This document shows, in pieces, positions 1-10,599 of a DNA stretch of 64,000 nucleotides. A program made the position numbers and the translations under genes. The notes under the pieces are model-generated. The model was not told the origin of the DNA, did no database searches, and saw nothing but the letters and a program-made list of their open reading frames with translations. Position 1 is the stretch's first letter; each line of letters opens with the position of its first letter. Source of the stretch: Cunninghamia lanceolata (Eukaryota > Streptophyta > Pinopsida > Cupressales > Cupressaceae); assembly GCA_027924645.1 (NCBI GenBank), contig BSBN01000888.1:13275001-13339000 (forward strand), given 5' to 3'.

Positions 1-640
1 GATCTATCTTCATCTTCTTCCACAATGTCCTCCAGAGATACCCTATGAACCTTGTATCCTTGTCTGAAACTATACTCTTTGGTAATCCATGCAATCTCAC
101 AATCTCCCTATAAAATAAGTCAGCAAAATATACATCATCATTTGTCTTCTTACAAGGAATGAAATGCACCATATTTAAAAATATGTCCACTACTACAAAT
201 ATAGAATCATGTCCCCTTTGTGTTCTTACTAACCCTAATATGAAATCCATGCTTATATCTTCCCAAGGTTTGTCTAGTACTATTAAAGGTTTATACAATC
301 TAGTATTCTAACTGCTCCCTTTTGCAACTCAATAAATTCTACAACCCTGAACAAACATCCTTATATTCTTATATATCGGAGGTCAAAAATAATGTTGATT
401 CACCAAAGCTATCATTTTATCAATACCAAAATGTCTTGCTAGTCAACCACTATGTTTCTCCATGATCAAATTCTCTCTCATTGAGCTCCATGGAATACAC
501 AACTAATTCCCTTTGAACAACATATCATCTTAAATGAATTAATCCAACCACTTTCTCCTTTCTGTCACAATTGGTTCTCTACATGCTTTCCATACATGTG
601 CTTGAGTTCTTCAAAAACTAGTACTTCTACCCTCATATCA
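1..640 (-). pseudogene. Integrase fragment of gypsy X (H2C2 and core start)
   Basis: Minus-strand translation shows a degenerate HHCC region (HFGIDKMIALVNQHYF, then FVQGCRIY, at about 300-470). It is followed by an integrase core start with [13 protein letters not shown] and [15 protein letters not shown], and then [21 protein letters not shown], which holds the second catalytic aspartate. The rest lies left of the window. In-frame stops are present in the zinc-finger part. Confidence 0.8.
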
Positions 641-644
641 GTCA

Positions 645-836
645 ACAAGTTTCTTCTTCTGCTCAATATATCTGCAACATTATTTGACTTTCCACTTTAT
701 TGTTTCAACACAAATGTATAGCTCTACATGAATTCTACCCACCTCATGTCTCTTTGATTCAACGTACCTTGACTATTCAAACACTGCAAAGCTTGATGGT
801 CATTGTACACCAAAAAATCTTTTGGAAACAAATAAT
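645..836 (-). pseudogene. RNase H fragment of gypsy X
   Basis: The minus-strand translation contains VYNDHQALQCLNSQ, then LNQRDMRWVEFM, then NVADILSRR near 652-690. This is the typical end of a Ty3/gypsy RNase H, which degrades the RNA strand during reverse transcription. The upstream half is displaced by the copia A LTR. The segment reads on, with stops, into the zinc-finger part of the integrase. Confidence 0.8.
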
Positions 837-1751
837 TGTTAGAATAAGGTGCAATTAACCTTGGAAATTCCAATATTGTATTTATTCCATTTATTATTTG
901 TAATTTGTAACTACCCATAAGGGAATGAGATAGTCTCATTAGCAGTGGTAATTTCAGAGTTATCGATGATAGTTATTGAGTGATATTTACTGTTGGCAAA
1001 TATAAAACTCATGAGTAAATTAGTGTAGGCACCACCCTTGACGAATCTACTATTTTTGGTATGTAAGACAACTTGTCATAATGTGGTGTAAGTGGATTTA
1101 TGGCAGCTGCAAGTTGTCATAAGATTCCATGCATGTATGGTGCATATGACACCCATTATTAGTTGTGGTTTATATTTTTAGCCCCAGGCGCCCATCTTAG
1201 GAAGATTTATTTTTGGTGGTATCTATGATGGTTATGACGCGTCATAAGATGCTATTACATGCTATTCTTGGATATGGGTGCCCAACTTTTCATGGGTAAT
1301 TTTTTGCCACTTGGTGGTTGCATGTATGACAACATTTAATGCTTGCATGTGGGGTTATTGGAGGAGAGAGAAAGTTGATGCCTAGAATGGAGGGAAAACT
1401 CTTCTATATGTATTTGCCATTGTATTTATTGTTGAAATTTAGATTTTAGGTACTCAGGTGCTGCCAGAATGTTGTTAGGTTGAAGACTGGTGGAGAGAGT
1501 TGTTAAGTTGTATTGTACAATCTGTTTTAGATTAATACAAACTTCTGCCTCTTTCTTGGTTGATTTTTTTACTCACAAGGGTTTTTTCCACGTAAACACT
1601 ATGTTGTGTGTTCAGTTTTCCATTTTGCATTTTTGTGTTGCATAGTTTCAATTTCATGTTACAATCTCCATTGATAATACACAGTTAAAGATTGCAGAAA
1701 TTTATATTTGAATCAGATTTTCATTGAGTAGTATTACTTTTATTTCTAACA
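837..1751 (+). repeat. 5' LTR of copia A (915 bp)
   Basis: The LTR starts tgttagaataagg and ends tttctaaca, so it has TG...CA ends with a short inverted terminal repeat. A PBS follows 2 bp later. Only one copy is in the window, so the boundaries come from the termini, the PBS and the interruption of the X RNase H frame. No gene is visible inside. Confidence 0.82.
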
Positions 1752-1753
1752 TT

Positions 1754-1766
1754 TGGTATAAGAGCC
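1754..1766 (+). other. PBS of copia A
   Basis: tggtataagagcc begins 2 bp after the LTR. It matches the plant copia PBS (TGGTATCAGAGC type, initiator methionine tRNA) with a single C-to-A change. Confidence 0.8.
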
Positions 1767-1859
1767 TGGCCAACTTTGATTCCTGAGTGGTAGTCTGGAA
1801 GTTGTAGTTGTAGTGGGAGATTTGGTTGTGTTTCCTTTGAAGATCTTGAGTTGTTATTA

Positions 1860-2301
1860 TGGCTACATCTACCATTGCATCAACCTCTCATTTGGACATT
1901 GAGAAGTTCAACGAAATGGGGTATGAGTTGTGGAAGCTAAAAATGGAAGATTTGTTGGAAGAATGAAACCAATGGTTGGCTGTCCAAAAAGAGAAGAAAC
2001 ATGATGATGTCTCTCCAGATGAGTGGGCTAGATTGGATATAAAGACACGAGGAACCATCTATTTGTGTCTTTCGGATTCTATCCTGTTGAATGTCACAAA
2101 GGAAGAGACCGCACATAAATTGTGGAATCAGTTGGGTGAGATCTATCAAACCAAGAGTATGGTAAATAAATTATAATTAAAAAGAAAACTATATTCTTTG
2201 AAAATGAAAGAGGGTGAGTTGGTTGCAGAGCATTTAAATTCATTTAATTTATTGATGAGTCATCTTGCATCAGTAGATGTTGATGTTGATGAGGAAAATA
2301 A
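1860..2301 (+). pseudogene. gag of copia A, N-terminal half
   Basis: ATG at 1860 opens a copia gag that contains FNEMGYELWKLKMEDLL-like sequence, then DEWARLDIKTRGTIYLCLSDSILLNV and LWNQLGEIYQTKS, typical of the UBN2-type capsid domain. In-frame stops occur near 1964 and 2174. The frame is cut at 2301 by copia B and resumes at 7155 with CILLLYSLPESWENV. Confidence 0.8.
2297..2301 (+). repeat. Left TSD of copia B
   Basis: aataa directly before the left LTR pairs with gataa at 7155-7159 (one transition). The copia A gag reading continues across the paired sites. Confidence 0.7.
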
Positions 2302-2645
2302 TGTTAGGGTTAGCCAGCAGAAGATATCAATTAAATGCAAATAAAGATTAAACAGAGAAATGGAAATACACAGAATTAATAACAGCGAGACACAAGTTTT
2401 AACGTGGTTCACCCAGACTCGGGCTACATCCACCAAACAGAGAATCCAATATTATTATCCAGTAAATCAAACCGATTACAATCAGCAATCCCTGCAACTC
2501 AATACTGCTGCAAATGCTACAATACAATACCCAAACCCTAACCCTTGGCCGCTTTTTATCAAGCCTTTTTGTCGGTTACAAAAAATTAGGGTTTTCTTAT
2601 GTCGGTCATAAAAAATAGGAATTTTTAAGTCGGCCCTAGGATTTT
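2302..2645 (-). repeat. 3' LTR of copia B, truncated
   Basis: This copy matches 6642-6985 at a constant offset of 4340 up to about 2640. After that the sequence turns directly into pol. About 170 bp of the U3 end, the PPT and the extreme end of pol are missing. Confidence 0.9.
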
Positions 2646-3983
2646 CCTTTGATATGGCTTCTCCCTCGTCACTGCCTTTGTAAACATATCCGCTAGATTT
2701 TCATCTGTATGTATCTTTTCCAGCCTTAACTGTCCATTATCCAACACCGACCGAATAAAGTGATACCTCAACTGTATGTGTTTGGTCTTTGAATGCAAGG
2801 CAGAATTCTTTGCAAGATGTATGGCACTCTGACTATCTATATACAAAGAACTGTTAGCCTGTTGTTTACCCAATTCTTCCATGAACGATTGCAGCCATAT
2901 CATCTCCTTGCTTGCCTCTGTTGCAGCTACATATTCTGCCTCTATGGTGGATAAAGCAACCACCTTTTGCAACCTGGAAATCCAACTCACCGATGTTCCT
3001 CCTACAGTAAAGACATAACCTGTAGTACTCCGCCTGGTATCAATATCCCCTGCCAAATCTGAGTCTACATAACCTGCTAAATCAGTATTAGAGCCCCCAA
3101 AACATAAGTGTTTAGTAGATGTACCTCTCAAATATCTGAGAATCCATTTTATCGCATTCCAATGCTCTAATCCGGGATGACTCATATACCTGCTAATGAC
3201 TCCTATAGCATGTGCAATATCCGGTCGCGTGCATACCATGGCATACATTAAACTACCTACAGCTGAAGCATATGGTACCTTAGACATTTTCTCTTCCTCC
3301 TCTTGTGTCTTAGGACACATGTCCTTAGTCAATTTCAAATGACTAGGCAAAGGTGTGCTGACAGCTTTTGCATTCTCCATATGGAATCTCTGCAACACCT
3401 TTTCAACATAAGCAGCCTGAGATAAAGTCAATTTTTTGTTCTTCCTATCTCTGCAAATTTTCATACCAAGGATTTGTTTTGCTGCCCCCAAATCCTTCAT
3501 ATCAAATGACTGTGCTAACTGATGTTTTAACTCTCTGATGTGATCCATGTTAGACCCAGCTACAAGCATGTCATCAACATATAAACATAAAATAATGTAG
3601 CTGTCATTATCCAACCTCTTAAAATAAACACAATGGTCAGAATTACACCTATTGTAGCCTTGCTCAGCCATAAAACTATCAGATTTCAAATACCATTGCC
3701 GAGGTGCTTGTTTCAAGCCATACAAACTCTTCTTCAATCTGCACACTTGTTTCTCCTTACCTTTGACCTCAAATCACTGTGGTTGTACCATGTATATCTC
3801 CTCCTCCAAATCACCATGGAGAAAAGCAATTTTCACATCTAGTTGTTCCAAATGCAAATCTTCAGCAGCCACAATACTTAAAACAGTACGAATAGAAGTC
3901 ATCTTGACAACCGGAGAAAATATCTCATCAAAATCAATGCCCTGTTTCTGTGCAAATCCTTTTACAACTAACCTGGCCTTAAA
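2646..3983 (-). pseudogene. RT and RNase H of copia B
   Basis: This is the reverse transcriptase part of the B polyprotein. Visible motifs in order are [37 protein letters not shown], the catalytic LYVDDML, DMKDLGAAKQILGMKI, and LMYAMVCTRPDIAHAIGVIS. RNase H follows with YVDSDLAGD, STTGYVF, TIEAEYVAATEA and YIDSQSAIHLAKN, so the catalytic acidic residues look intact. In-frame TGA stops lie at 3774-3776 and at the upstream border 3984-3986. At the C-terminus, after DMFTKAVTREK, the frame runs into LTR sequence because of a deletion. Confidence 0.93.
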
Positions 3984-5552
3984 TCATTTCTTACCTCCAT
4001 CTTCCTCTTTCAGCCTATAAACCCATTTGTTTGGTAAAGCCTTTTTACCTACAGGTAACTTACATAATTCCCAAGTCTGATTTTTCAGCAAGGAGTCCAT
4101 TTCTTCTTGCATGGCAAGCTCCCACTGAACTGGTGTATTCACCTGCATAGCTTCATCATACCCTTCTGGTTCACCAACATCTGTTAATAAAATAGAATAC
4201 AAAGAGGGAGAAAACCTTTCAGGAGGTCTACTTATCCTTGTTGACCATCTAACATTCACTGGAGTTTGTGGTATTTCTGGTTGCTGTTGCGGAGCATGAG
4301 GAGCCACTGGAACATCACTATTTGGAGTATCATCCAGCACCACATAATCCTTTTCTTTCTTCTCATGCTGCTGCAACTGATATTTGTACAACACCTTCTC
4401 ATTGAATATAACATCTCTACTTCTCACAATTTTCTGGTTTTCAAAATCCCAAAGCCTATAACCAAATTCATCAATGCCATATCCAACGAAGGTACATTTT
4501 TTTGATTTCGCATCCAGCTTGGTTCTATTTTCAGAATCTATATGTGCAAATGCTTCACAGCCGAAGGTTTTCAGAAAAAAATAACTCACCTTCTTGCCAG
4601 TCCATGCTTCCTCTGGAATACCACAGCCCAAAGGAACTGAAGGACCTCTGTTAGTTAAATATACAGCAGTGTTGACAGCCTCTGCCCACATGTTTAAAGG
4701 CAGTCCAGCATGCAATCTCATGGTCCTTGCACGCTCCATTATTGTCCTATTCATGCGTTCAGCCACTTCATTTTCCTATGGAGTCCTTGGAACCATTTTC
4801 TGCCTACAAATTCCATTAAAGGAACAATAATCTTCAAATTCTTTACTGCAATACTCACCGCCATTATCAGATCTGAGACATTTTAATCTTTTACCTGTCT
4901 CATTTTCAACCAAGCTTCTCCATTTCTTAAATGTTTCAAATACATCAAATTTTTGTCTAAGAAAATAAATCCAGACCTTCCTAGTTGCATCATCTATGAA
5001 TGTAACATAATACCGAGAGCCACCGAAAGAAGATACCTAAGCTGGTCCCCATACATCTGTATGCACAAGCTCCAACTTTTCATTTTTCTTTTGCTTCCCA
5101 TCTCTGAGAAAACTGACTCTCTTTTGTTTTCCATACACACAACTTTCACAGAAATCCATATTAATACATTTCAGACCTGGTAAAACTTTCTTAGAATGAA
5201 GTACCTTCATACCTTTTTCACTCATATGCCCAAGTCTGTTATCCCACAGTGTTGTTTCAGAACCTGCAGCAACTTTTCCAGTCTCTTCCTGCAAACCTGC
5301 AGCAACTGTTCTTGAACCTGTTTGTTTTTCCTCTGTAATAGCTAAAGTAGAAGGAACAGTATGACCAGTACAAAGATATAAGGTGCCTACTTTCACACCT
5401 TTTGCTACTACTAAGGCACCTTTTGAAACTTTTCAATTTTTATCAGTAAATGTAACAGTGCAACCTTGTTTAGTTAGCTGCCCTGCTGAAATTAAATTCC
5501 TACTGAGCCTTGGAACATGCCTTACCTCTTGTAGTAGCCAATGATTCCCATT
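3984..5552 (-). pseudogene. GAG-pre-integrase and integrase of copia B
   Basis: The GAG-pre-integrase zinc region reads NRLGHMSEKGMKVL and FCESCVYGKQKR. The integrase core follows with ELVHTDVWGPA, VTFIDDATRKVWIYFLR, LRSDNGGEYCS and VAERMNRTIMERAR, keeping the D-D-E triad. The C-terminal domain then reads KTFGCEAFAHI and LWDFENQKIVRSRDVIF. In-frame stops are at 5433-5435 (TGA), 5037-5039 (TAG) and 4776-4778 (TAG), and the segment ends at TGA 3984-3986. No frame change is needed across the segment. Confidence 0.92.
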
Positions 5553-6575
5553 CTACAACTTAATCTTGATTCTTCCCTTTCCAACAATCTGACAGGGTTC
5601 ATTATCTCCCAAATAAATCGGCCCAAAATCCCCTTGGACATAATCAAGAAAATAGCTTCTATGGGGCGTAGCATGAAATGAGGCCCCTGAATCTAAAACC
5701 CATGAATCATCAGCATTATCTAGGGAAAGAATCAAAGCGTCATCTTTAGATTTATTACTTACCACATTTGCTTCCTTATTGCCTTCTTGTTTGTCTCCTT
5801 CTTGATTTTTCTGAGACCAGCAATCTTTCTTCAGATGACCTGGTTTTCCACAGTACCAGCAATCCTTCTGTCCTCTGGTTTGGGATCTTTTGTCCTTTGA
5901 TTTTCCTCGTGACTTCCCATGACCTCCAGAACCTTTTCCTCTCTCCTTTGATCTGCCCCTGCTTTTTGCATTCAAAACACTGCCTGATTTGGATCCACCT
6001 GAGCTTTTCTTACAAATTTCCTCACTCAGAATAACACTAACAACATCATCAAATTTTAGGGTATTTGAACTAGAAACAGAGTTGCTAACTGCCATTACCA
6101 AACTATCCCAGCTTTCAGGCAATGAACATAATATCAAGAGAGCTCTAACTTCTTCATCAAATTTTACATTTACAGAAGTCAATTGGCTGACAATCGTATT
6201 AAATTTACTTAAATGACCTGTCACAGATCCACCTTCAACCATTTTCAAATTAAACAACTGCTTCATGAGAAATACCTTATTTGAGGCTGAGGGTTTCTGA
6301 TACAATTTAGCCAAAGCTTTCATCAGACCATCTGTTGTCTTCGCTTCCATTATATTGAATGCCACCGATGGTGCCAGGCACAACCGAATGGTTCCCAGTG
6401 CCTTTCTGTCAAGAAGATTCCAATCCTCATCAGACATTGTTGCCGGTTTCTTGGCTACTCCTTCCAACGGCCTCCATAGATCCTTTTGATAGAGGTAATC
6501 CTCCATCTGCATCTTCCATAACTGATAGTTCTGCCCATTGAATTTATCAACCTTCATTTTACCCTCGTCTGCCAT
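5553..6575 (-). pseudogene. gag and protease start of copia B
   Basis: ATG at 6575 (an in-frame GTG lies 9 nt upstream at 6584). The N-terminal part is a UBN2/retrotransposon-gag capsid with KVDKFNGQNYQLWKMQMEDYL and LKMVEGGSVTGHLSKF. A basic stretch and one CCHC knuckle, CWYCGKPGHLKKDC, follow near 5830-5870. The aspartic protease signature is WVLDSGASFHAT near 5660-5700. TAG at 5553-5555 ends this open segment, and the same frame resumes beyond it. The ATG was chosen because it lies downstream of the PBS and opens the conserved domain. Confidence 0.92.
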
Positions 6576-6621
6576 TGCTCCCACTCAACCGTGAGACTTT
6601 CGTGCAGACAATAATCGAACA

Positions 6622-6639
6622 CAACCCGCTCTGATACCA
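6622..6639 (-). other. PBS of copia B
   Basis: The reverse complement reads TGGTATCAGAGCGGGTTG, 2 bp from the inner end of the right LTR. It is the classic copia initiator-tRNA site, and it fixes element orientation as minus. Confidence 0.92.
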
Positions 6640-6641
6640 CT

Positions 6642-7154
6642 TGTTAGGGTTAGCCGGCAGAAGATATCAATTAAATGCAAATAAAGATTAAACAGAGAAA
6701 TGGAAATACACAGAATTAATAACAGCGAGACACAAGTTTTAACGTGGTTCACCCAAACTCAGGCTACATCCACCAAACAGAGAGTCCAATATTATTATCC
6801 AGTAAATCAAACTGATTACAATCAACAATCCCTGCAACTCAATACCGCTGCAAATGCTACAATACAATACCCAAACCCTAACCCTTGGCCACTTTTTATC
6901 AAGCCTTTTTGTCGGTTACAAAAAATTAGGGTTTTCTTATGTCGGTCATAAAAAATAGGAATTTTTAAGTCGGCCCTAGAATTTTTTAAGTCGGCCCTAA
7001 AAAAAAATTTCTCAGGGGCTGCCGCCCTCGAACCCCCGCTTCTTGGGGGCTGCTGCCCCCAAACCCCCGCTCGGGGCCCGGCCCGGCCCCGAACCCCGGC
7101 GAGGATACATGGCTAGTGTACAGTACTTTCCTGATCAGTCGCCACCTACCAACA
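6642..7154 (-). repeat. 5' LTR of copia B (513 bp, full length)
   Basis: The LTR has tgttagggt...ccaaca ends and is followed by the gataa TSD at 7155-7159. It includes a markedly GC-rich block at about 7014-7104 that is missing from the truncated left LTR. Confidence 0.9.
7014..7104 (-). promoter_or_regulatory. GC-rich, G-quadruplex-prone tract in copia B LTR
   Basis: This block of about 90 bp is dominated by G on the minus (element-sense) strand inside otherwise AT-rich DNA. It contains the run GGGGTTCGGGGCCGGGCCGGG-like (four G-runs of 3-4 with 2-3-nt loops) and self-complementary gggggctgctgccccc. It lies near the start of the LTR in element orientation, where U3 control sequences are expected. 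A regulatory role is inference. Confidence 0.5.
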
Positions 7155-7790
7155 GATAAATGTATCTTGCTTCTTTATTCTTTACCTGAGTCTTGGGAGA
7201 ATGTTATCCTTGCTATCATTACTAACCTCGTAGATCCCAAGTTGGATGCCCCTGTTGTAGTTTTACTATCATAGGAACTGAGGAAGAAGAGTTCAAATAA
7301 TTTAAGGGATGCTCTCAGTGTTAGGAGAAGGTCTAAGGAAAGGGGACCGAAAGGAGATCAGAAAGGGGCTAAGGACAAGTTTAAGGGCCATTCTAAGACT
7401 CCTGGGAAGAAGAATAGAGTTAGTGTTGGAACTACAATAAAAGAGGACATGTGAAGGTATGTAAAAACCCAAAGAAACAATGGGAGAGTACTTCGGATAA
7501 GTCCTCGAATGAAGGTGAAGATGTTTTACTTTCTACATGTAATATTTTTTTTAATGATCACTAGTTGGTTGACTCAGGATGCTCATTTCATATGACCCCA
7601 CATAAGGGATGGTTCTCCACATATGAAGAGTATGATGGAGATAATATCTACCTTGGAGACAACTCTACATATTCGATAGTTGGGAAAGGCAAGGTATTGT
7701 TGTGTTTTAGTGATGGGAGGATTAAAACCCTCCCTGGTGTTTTGCATGTTCCTAGATTAGCTCTAGAAATATTATTTCAGTTTCAAAGTT
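7155..7790 (+). pseudogene. gag C-terminus and protease of copia A
   Basis: After the copia B insertion, gag resumes with CILLLYSLPESWENV, a basic region, and a damaged zinc knuckle (CWNYNKRGHVKVC, second cysteine lost) near 7425-7465. The protease reads LVDSGCSFHMTPHKGWF, then IYLGDNSTYSIVGKG and LPGVLHVPRLA. Several stops and a frame change near 7790 show decay. Confidence 0.83.
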
Positions 7791-8559
7791 GAATGATTTA
7801 GGAATGCATGTAACTTTTGACAAGCATGGTTGCAGATTGGTGAGAGGGAACTTCATGGTAGTGAAGGGGAAGAGATTGGGAAACCTATTCAAGCTTGAAG
7901 CCACTATAGTTTGTAATGACTCCTATGTATCTGAGGTGAGTACTGAAAATACATGTATGTTGCGGCACCATAGATTGGGTCACACAAATAAAAATGTTTT
8001 GAAAACTATTAAGAATAAAGATTTGTTGGATGGTTTTTCTTATTCTGATGAGCACTTTGATTTCTGTGAGCATTGTGTGTTTGGTAAACAAAACAAAAAA
8101 TTATTTCCTTTAGGAAGTAATAGAGCAAAAGAGAAGTTAGAAATTATTCATATGGATGTGTTTGGAATTGTCGATAATGATTCTATGGGAAAATTGTGTT
8201 ATTTTGTTACCTTCATTGATGATGTGTCTAGATTTACATGGATTTATTTTATGAAACACAAATATGAAGTTTTCCCTAAGTTTAAGGAATTCAAAGTCTT
8301 AGTAGAGAACCAATCAGATTTGAAGATAAAAATATTAAGATCTAACAATGGAGGGGAATATTGCTCTAAGGAATTTGATGAATTTTGCAAGCATGCAGAT
8401 ATTATTAGACAAAAGATAACTTCATATACACCATAGTAGAATGGTGTTGCAGAAATGATGAACCAAACAATCATGGAAAGGGCCAGAAGTATGCTGAGTG
8501 ATGCACAGTTGGATAAATGCTTTTGGGCAGAGGTTGTGTGTACTATTTGCTACTTGTGT
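7789..8559 (+). pseudogene. GAG-pre-integrase and integrase of copia A (cut)
   Basis: Visible motifs are HHRLGHTNKNVLKTI, FCEHCVFGKQNK, IIHMDVFGI and VTFIDDVSRFTWIYFMKH. LRSNNGGEYCSKEF shows the second catalytic Asp changed to Asn. QNGVAEMMNQTIMERARSML follows after a TAG near 8434. The domain stops abruptly at 8559 where the Tat LTR begins. Confidence 0.85.
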
Positions 8560-9428
8560 TGTCATGAAGGATTGTACCCTGAATGCTAAGCCTTTCCAAG
8601 CTTAGCAATCCCATGCAACATGGGAACATTCTTAGACTATGGGTTTGTCTTTTATGAGAATGGACCTCCAGAAGAGCTAGCTCCCTTTAAATGCCCCTTT
8701 GGATCTATAAACTTATGAGGAAAAGAGATAGAAGAATGCTAAAATAAATTGAATCTGAATTGAAATCTATCCTAAATGGGGTGATGCACCAATGTTTTAA
8801 CTCTAATATGCAATCTAATTCACGATTACTTTTCAATATATCTACTCTTACAACTCAAACTGATCAAATTTACCACATAAACGTTTCACAAAAAGGCATG
8901 AAATGACTTGCACAATCTCTAACATGTAATAAACTTGTAATTTATGTACATGCATTCAATAAATGAGAAAAAAATTCAAAGCTTTTAAAGAAAAACATAG
9001 TAAATTCCTATCAAATCACTCAAAATGAGACAAGACATCTGAATCTGAATAAAGGAACACCTGATTGTATTGATAATAGAAGGAATCTATGCAAAATAAT
9101 AATGAACTACTGAAATAAACTGTTGCTACTGCATAAAAACTATAAAAATAGTTGAGTTACAAGTTTGAATCTCTCTCTCTACAATGTGCAAAAATAAGGG
9201 AAAAAGAAAGAAGTAATAAAAAATCATGAGCTTTTTTCCCTATAATACAAAATCTGTCCCAAAATGGTAGGGAAGTCAACTCCAGCTCCACTGGACTCTC
9301 AATGATGCATGAATGAGCCTAAAAAAACAACTCCATGTTGCAGGGCGAGCACAAGAGAAAAGCCTAAAATTTAGGCCCCAAAATTGCTCCAAGATGAGAA
9401 AAAATAGCTCAGAACTCCACCTCCTGAG
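8560..9428 (-). repeat. Tat 3' LTR, terminal part left of copia C
   Basis: This part aligns with 60988-61856 throughout and ends at the copia C TSD (9424-9428, ctgag). The uninterrupted copy at about 61851-61860 reads through the site. No gene is visible. Confidence 0.88.
9424..9428 (+). repeat. Left TSD of copia C
   Basis: ctgag here pairs with ctaag at 15761-15765. The empty site in the right Tat LTR reads cctcctaagg, so ctaag is ancestral and the left copy has changed. Confidence 0.9.
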
Positions 9429-10481
9429 TGTTGGGAATTATGGTGTCTCAACCTTGGTAATTCCTTGCATTTATTTATTGTATTGTATTTATTTATTGCC
9501 TATTATGTAATTAGGATGCAAATCCTATTTTGTCATCTTGTGGGAGTTGGCACGGTGATGTGTCATCCTACGTGGAAGGTGACCACATGTAATTTTGTCT
9601 TCACATGAGGAGATGGGCATCCCACTTAGTGGTAGAGGTATTTTGCCATGTGTCGGCACTTTGACTAGTGAGTAAGTGAATCTTGACTGAAACGGTTATG
9701 ATAGATTCAAATACAGAATCTATGACACATAAGAGTCATAAATTGAATCTACTATGACAGGTGAAGACATGTGTCACAAGGTACCTTGGAAGAAGGCATC
9801 TTTGGGCACCCCAAGGAGGGTTATGACATGTTGTAAGAGAATATGCTATTTTTAGTTAGTGTATGACATATTCTCTTACAGCTGTAAGATATGACAGTTA
9901 TGACAGATTCTATGACAATTGTAAGAGTCGTAAGAGCGTCTATCATTGCCCAAATTGGGAATAGGTGACCATATTGGGATGGGGTGATATGACAATTATT
10001 ATGACCATGCTGCAGTGTTGGATAAGTGTCCCTAGGCATGGGTTTTGGGCTATGAGGCCAAGTTGGACACCCATCTCAAGGAAAGTTCATTTTTGCCTTA
10101 TAAACTTCTATTTAAGTAGGTGCTTTGAGAGGAGATGTATTATGTGATTGACATGTACTGTTATGCTGCTTGATTGTCTCCAGATACAAGTGTCAAAGAC
10201 TCCTATAAAGACTTGCATTGCAAGTGTGTTGTAAACCTTGTTGTTTAGATAATACATTGTGCAGGTTTTGGATTGTGGGGTTTTTCACCCAAAAGGTTTT
10301 TCCCCATGTTATATCTTGTCTCTCTCTTCTTCTGTCTTACATTCTTGTGTTGTGTATTGCTGCAATATCTCTATTGTTGGGTTAATAACACTATAATTGT
10401 AAAGGTTACAAAGAATTTGCACTCATCTCTCCTCATTAGATTAGTGTAGGAAGTAATTTCCACACACCTAGCTTCCTTTCA
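9429..10481 (+). repeat. 5' LTR of copia C
   Basis: The LTR runs from tgttgggaatta to ttcctttca, with the PBS following. It is 17 bp longer than the 3' LTR, mainly because a ttattgtattgtattta-type stretch near 9475-9500 is duplicated. Confidence 0.93.
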
Positions 10482-10483
10482 GT

Positions 10484-10496
10484 TGGTATCAGATCT
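10484..10496 (+). other. PBS of copia C
   Basis: tggtatcagatct starts 2 bp after the 5' LTR. It is the copia initiator-tRNA-type site. Confidence 0.9.
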
Positions 10497-10599
10497 TGAT
10501 CACCTTTGGTCCTAGTTGTTGGGTAGGGGTTTCTTGAGCTGATATTAGATTGAGTGGGAGTCTGTGCAGAGTATTCTAAAATCTTGTTGTAGGAAAGAG

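Larger units (their letters stand above)
1..836 (-). mobile_element. Ty3/gypsy element X, 3' pol remnant
   Basis: This is the oldest layer of the stack. Reading leftward on the minus strand, the remnant gives the end of an RNase H domain, an H2C2 zinc-finger region and the start of an integrase core. It runs off the left edge and is cut at 836 by the 5' LTR of copia A. The interruption falls inside the RNase H motif, where residues FPKDFLVYNDHQ read straight into LTR sequence. The 5 bp before the LTR (832-836, ataat) should be the target-site duplication; its partner lies outside the window. Several in-frame stops show it is dead. A chromovirus-type gypsy is most likely, but no chromodomain is visible. 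Confidence 0.85.
2302..7154 (-). mobile_element. Ty1/copia element B, near-complete, minus strand
   Basis: The element has a right (5') LTR of 513 bp, a PBS, one gag-PR-INT-RT-RH frame read leftward, and a left (3') LTR shortened to about 344 bp. It is inserted in copia A gag with a 5-bp TSD. All coding segments share one frame from 6575 to about 2646 and are broken only by six stop codons. The shared part of the LTRs differs at about eight positions in about 338 bp, all transitions by my count, which suggests a younger insertion than its host. Confidence 0.93.
837..8559 (+). mobile_element. Ty1/copia element A, 5' part, split by copia B and cut by Tat
   Basis: The element runs on the plus strand: 5' LTR, initiator-tRNA-type PBS, gag, protease, GAG-pre-integrase, then the integrase core. 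Gag is split by copia B (2302-7154). The integrase is cut at 8559 by the left LTR of the Tat element. RT, RNase H and the 3' LTR must lie beyond the right edge, on the far side of the Tat insertion. Stops and frame changes show it is inactive. Confidence 0.85.

Noticed and set aside
2360..2611. 83-aa ORF repeated at 6700-6951
   Set aside because: Both are the copia B LTR read antisense; conserved only because the LTRs are nearly identical.
8560..9428. Independent small element left of copia C
   Set aside because: It continues in register after copia C at 15766 and matches the uninterrupted copy at 60988 onward.
9965..10147. Short ORFs repeated in both copia C LTRs (also 15244-15426)
   Set aside because: Chance open frames in LTR sequence.
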